From positions 1 to 64,000 of the forward strand of contig JAULBX010004110.1 in the NCBI GenBank assembly GCA_032358255.1: a stretch of DNA of 64,000 nt, in the 5' to 3' direction. Numbering within the stretch: the stretch's first letter is position 1; each line of letters opens with the position of its first letter. A program made the position numbers and the translations under genes. Positions 61,435 through 64,000 of the stretch are shown here, piece after piece. This stretch comes from Heterotrichella gracilis (Eukaryota; Sar; Xanthophyceae; Tribonematales; Xanthonemataceae). A model generated the notes under the pieces. It had not been told where the DNA came from. It ran no database searches and saw nothing but the letters and a program-made list of their open reading frames with translations.

Positions 61435-63801
61435 TTAAAATTTAATTCCTAAAGTGGTATTTAATTGAATACCGGCGTCAATGGTTCCTTTTGGCAGGTA
61501 AGAACTGTTTACATTGGTTGGCGCATAAAAAATAGTAGTGTTCAAAAGATTTGTTCCATGAACTGTAAAATATAAACCTTTATTAAAGAGGTTATTTATC
61601 CTAAAGTTAAATCCTAAATTAAAATAACCGGGGGTTGTTTTTGCGATTCTTCCTTTTGCTGTATAATTGCCATTGGCAGGATCAACAGGGCTTTCATCCC
61701 ATTCGGCCAGCATACTTCCAACATAATAGCTATTGAGGGCCAGACTTATCTTTTTATTGAGTGAATAGATAATTTTCACATAAGCGAGCATATTTGGGGA
61801 GTAGGCTGCATTATTATTAAAGGTGAGATTTTGTGTTTGCTGATAACTAAGCGCCACATCAAACTTTAGAGAATTAATGGGTTGGTAAACCATCTGCACT
61901 TCTCCACCTATGGAATTCAATTTACCAGAATTGTTGTTTTCGGTAACCACTTGATTATTTATGGGATCGAGAGTCGTTCGTCGATTGATCAGATCCTTTA
62001 ATTCATTGTGATAAACGTTGAAATTAAGAATAAGTGAAGAAAGAGTGGAAGTGGAAAAATTAAGTTCTGTCGTGGAAATAGTTTGTGGTATAAGAGTAGG
62101 ATGTGTTTGCCAGTTAATGTAAGAATTTTCGTAAGCACCCGGCCTGCTAATGGCCTGACTATACATTAGTTTGAGTATATTTTTTGAGTTAATGGCATAA
62201 ACCAGAGCAGCCCGTGGTATAACCAGTGTTTGATTATAGGTATAACTGTAGAGTGTGTCTTTGTATAGGCCCGATTCAAATTTGGTGTTTTTATATTGAT
62301 AAGGGTCTTGTTTATCGGTGCGCAAACCGGCTAAAATTTTAAACTTTTGATTAAAGGCGTATTCTGCCTGTAAAAAAAATCCGTAGGTAAGGAGTGGGGT
62401 ATTAAGCATCTCCTGACTCCTGTCAACCCCTAATTGCGGCACGTCTGTTAGATCGTAACCTTTGTAAAGATTGGAATAATTGCCACCGAGGGTTATGTCA
62501 ATTTTATCTGTTGGTTTAATAAATAAAATGCCTTCGGCGTCCATCTTTTGAATCTCAAACCGATCATAGGCATAGGTAATGTTTGGCTGTACCAGCATTT
62601 TCTCATAACGGTTGGTAATGAGATAATCTTGAAATGTTGTATTCACATCAAACGTGATATATTTGTTAAGTGATTTGCGATAACCCACTCTTCCACGAAG
62701 AATATCATCCTTACGGGAAAGTTTGATGGTATCATAAACAGGCGCAAAAAACTGAATTAAATTGCGTTCACTTTCATCATAACTTAAATTGGCGTAAAAT
62801 CCTTCGTGGTTCATGCTTATGTTAATGTAAGATGAATTTTGTTTGAAGTAATCTTTGGTTGTTCCATCCTTGATCCATACACCATCGTATCGTTGTACTG
62901 AATCGAGAATTTCTTTGAACGGAACATCCCGACCATCGGTATGATAATAACCGGCAGAAAGATTGACCGTTGTTTTTTCGTTAGCAGAATTTACTTGCAG
63001 ATTACCTCTGTAGGTATTGTTTAAGCCATAAGCTGTATTAATGGATGATTTGGTCTTTTTCCCATCCTCATGTGTGATGATGTTGATAGCCCCAAAAAAA
63101 GCATCGTTTCCATATAATACTGCAACCGGACCACGCACGCATTCAATGCGTTCAATGGTTTCAACCTGAATATTCATAACATTCAAATCATTCCAGTTTA
63201 AATAAGGTGATTGTTGTTTAATGCCATTGATCAGAAAAATGATGTTGCGGTTATAAACATTTGAGAAGAACCCCCGCACACCGTAACCAGTGGTTCTATA
63301 ATCATCAATTTTATACATTCCTAAGGTGTTCGATAATATTTCGTTCAGTGATTGATAACCATAGGCTTCAATGTCGGCTCTTGTAATAACAATCACACTG
63401 GCAGGCACATCTGATACCTTCTGTTCCTGTTTTCCGGCAGTGGTCACTTTAATTTTGAGTAATTCTTCCACAGACAAATCGGCTAAATTAGATTCTGTTG
63501 TATATACATTTAATTCGTCTGAATTTACCAGTTTGGTCTCTAAGATGGAAAGGCCTTCAACCCCTGAAAGGATAATTGATTTTAAGGTATCCACCACATT
63601 TATGGAATATTCACCCAATTGATTGGTGATTGCTTTTTCTTTAGATCCCTGTATAATCACTTGCACTCCCGGAACCGGAGCATTTGTTTTGGAATTGATC
63701 ACCTTGCCATGCACCACTCGGGTTTGGGCCTGAAGTAAGTTGTTAGACCAGGCCAATAATAGTCCAAAGACAGTCAGTAATAATAGTTTAGTTGATTTCA
63801 T
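61435..63801 (-). CDS. TonB-dependent receptor of the YfiR/CHASE8-kinase operon
   Basis: A 788-residue outer-membrane protein. The signal peptide is residues 1-25. Residues 28-100 form a carboxypeptidase-regulatory-like domain (VVHGKVINSKTNAPVPGVQVIIQGS...GEYSINV). A linker with LADLSVEELLKIKVTTAGKQEQKVSDVPASVIVITRADIEAYG follows, which is typical of receptors paired with sensory genes. The plug is at about 115-245 (VERIECVRGPVAVLYGNDAFFGAINIIT-like sequence), and the barrel fills the rest. The C-terminal strand ends with Phe in NTTLGIKF, a usual barrel signal. Transported ligand is unknown. It is the first gene of the operon with yfiR and the kinase. Confidence 0.92.
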   Translation of the reverse strand: MKSTKLLLLTVFGLLLAWSNNLLQAQTRVVHGKVINSKTNAPVPGVQVIIQGSKEKAITNQLGEYSINVVDTLKSIILSGVEGLSILETKLVNSDELNVYTTESNLADLSVEELLKIKVTTAGKQEQKVSDVPASVIVITRADIEAYGYQSLNEILSNTLGMYKIDDYRTTGYGVRGFFSNVYNRNIIFLINGIKQQSPYLNWNDLNVMNIQVETIERIECVRGPVAVLYGNDAFFGAINIITHEDGKKTKSSINTAYGLNNTYRGNLQVNSANEKTTVNLSAGYYHTDGRDVPFKEILDSVQRYDGVWIKDGTTKDYFKQNSSYINISMNHEGFYANLSYDESERNLIQFFAPVYDTIKLSRKDDILRGRVGYRKSLNKYITFDVNTTFQDYLITNRYEKMLVQPNITYAYDRFEIQKMDAEGILFIKPTDKIDITLGGNYSNLYKGYDLTDVPQLGVDRSQEMLNTPLLTYGFFLQAEYAFNQKFKILAGLRTDKQDPYQYKNTKFESGLYKDTLYSYTYNQTLVIPRAALVYAINSKNILKLMYSQAISRPGAYENSYINWQTHPTLIPQTISTTELNFSTSTLSSLILNFNVYHNELKDLINRRTTLDPINNQVVTENNNSGKLNSIGGEVQMVYQPINSLKFDVALSYQQTQNLTFNNNAAYSPNMLAYVKIIYSLNKKISLALNSYYVGSMLAEWDESPVDPANGNYTAKGRIAKTTPGYFNLGFNFRINNLFNKGLYFTVHGTNLLNTTIFYAPTNVNSSYLPKGTIDAGIQLNTTLGIKF

Positions 63802-64000
63802 ATTACTTTGGATTTGACTTTTAATTGCTAAATAGATAATGTGTTTTTACTGTTGTTGTGCTTGGATAAATTATCACATTAAAGCACGCAATAAATGTAC
63901 AAAATTGATATTAAATTCTTCTTTAATTAAAACCATTTCTTCAAAAATCGGACCAGTCTATATGAAATGGAATTTGGCGAATAAGGTTAGGTATTGCCCA

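Overview
The window looks like chromosomal DNA of a free-living member of the Bacteroidota. It is AT-rich. It encodes secreted proteins ending in both type A and type B sorting domains of the type IX secretion system (T9SS), a TonB-dependent receptor with a carboxypeptidase-like N-terminal domain, and a eukaryote-like NADP isocitrate dehydrogenase. Several intergenic regions carry Bacteroidota-type promoters (TTG/TTTG, 19 bases, TAnnTTTG). The family or genus cannot be fixed from the sequence alone. No rRNA, tRNA, CRISPR array, transposase or phage gene was seen.

Layout. 1-9.3 kb: a von Willebrand A protein, a T9SS type B surface protein, a small basic exported protein, purD, a PKD-repeat T9SS type A protein, and a convergent acetyltransferase / polysaccharide deacetylase pair. 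9.4-15.1 kb: two tandem paralogous secreted proteins that share an N-terminal domain but have different repeat numbers and different sorting signals. 15.2-22.2 kb: a cytochrome c maturation cluster (ccmB, ccmC, a ccmD-like gene, ccmE with a Cys-x3-Tyr heme motif, ccmF), then a DUF2520 protein, a KdsC-like phosphatase and a UbiA prenyltransferase. 22.2-28.0 kb: a regulated module of a TetR repressor divergent from a CutA-like (PII-fold) protein, an ABC-exporter membrane domain fused to an HlyD adaptor with no ATPase, a TolC protein and an SbtA-type bicarbonate permease. 28.0-33.9 kb: maf, tsaB, an RND-type adaptor, a DUF255 thioredoxin protein and a secreted protein.

34.0-35.1 kb: two arrays of a 15-bp palindrome, repeated about every 32 bp, flank one outer-membrane barrel gene. 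35.1-40.0 kb: a compact reverse-strand operon sixA-ppk1-ppx-cdaA-slyD that joins polyphosphate and c-di-AMP metabolism. 40.1-50.4 kb: a DUF2130 protein, a TolB-propeller/barrel protein, a half-size TauE permease, an M20 amidohydrolase, a 168-bp tandem repeat carrying a palindromic insertion, and a very large barrel-like surface protein. 50.7-53.4 kb: psd, whose last codons are duplicated across a small repeat, a CDGSH iron-sulfur protein, a structured intergenic element, and icd. 54-63.8 kb: two hybrid histidine kinases. The second sits in an operon with a TonB-dependent receptor and YfiR and has a CHASE8-HAMP input half like the diguanylate cyclase YfiN, but a kinase output.

The best candidates for something not well described are the ATPase-less ABC/HlyD fusion module with its CutA-like and SbtA partners, the palindrome arrays around the barrel gene, the CxxxY-type Ccm cluster, and the receptor-YfiR-CHASE8 kinase operon.
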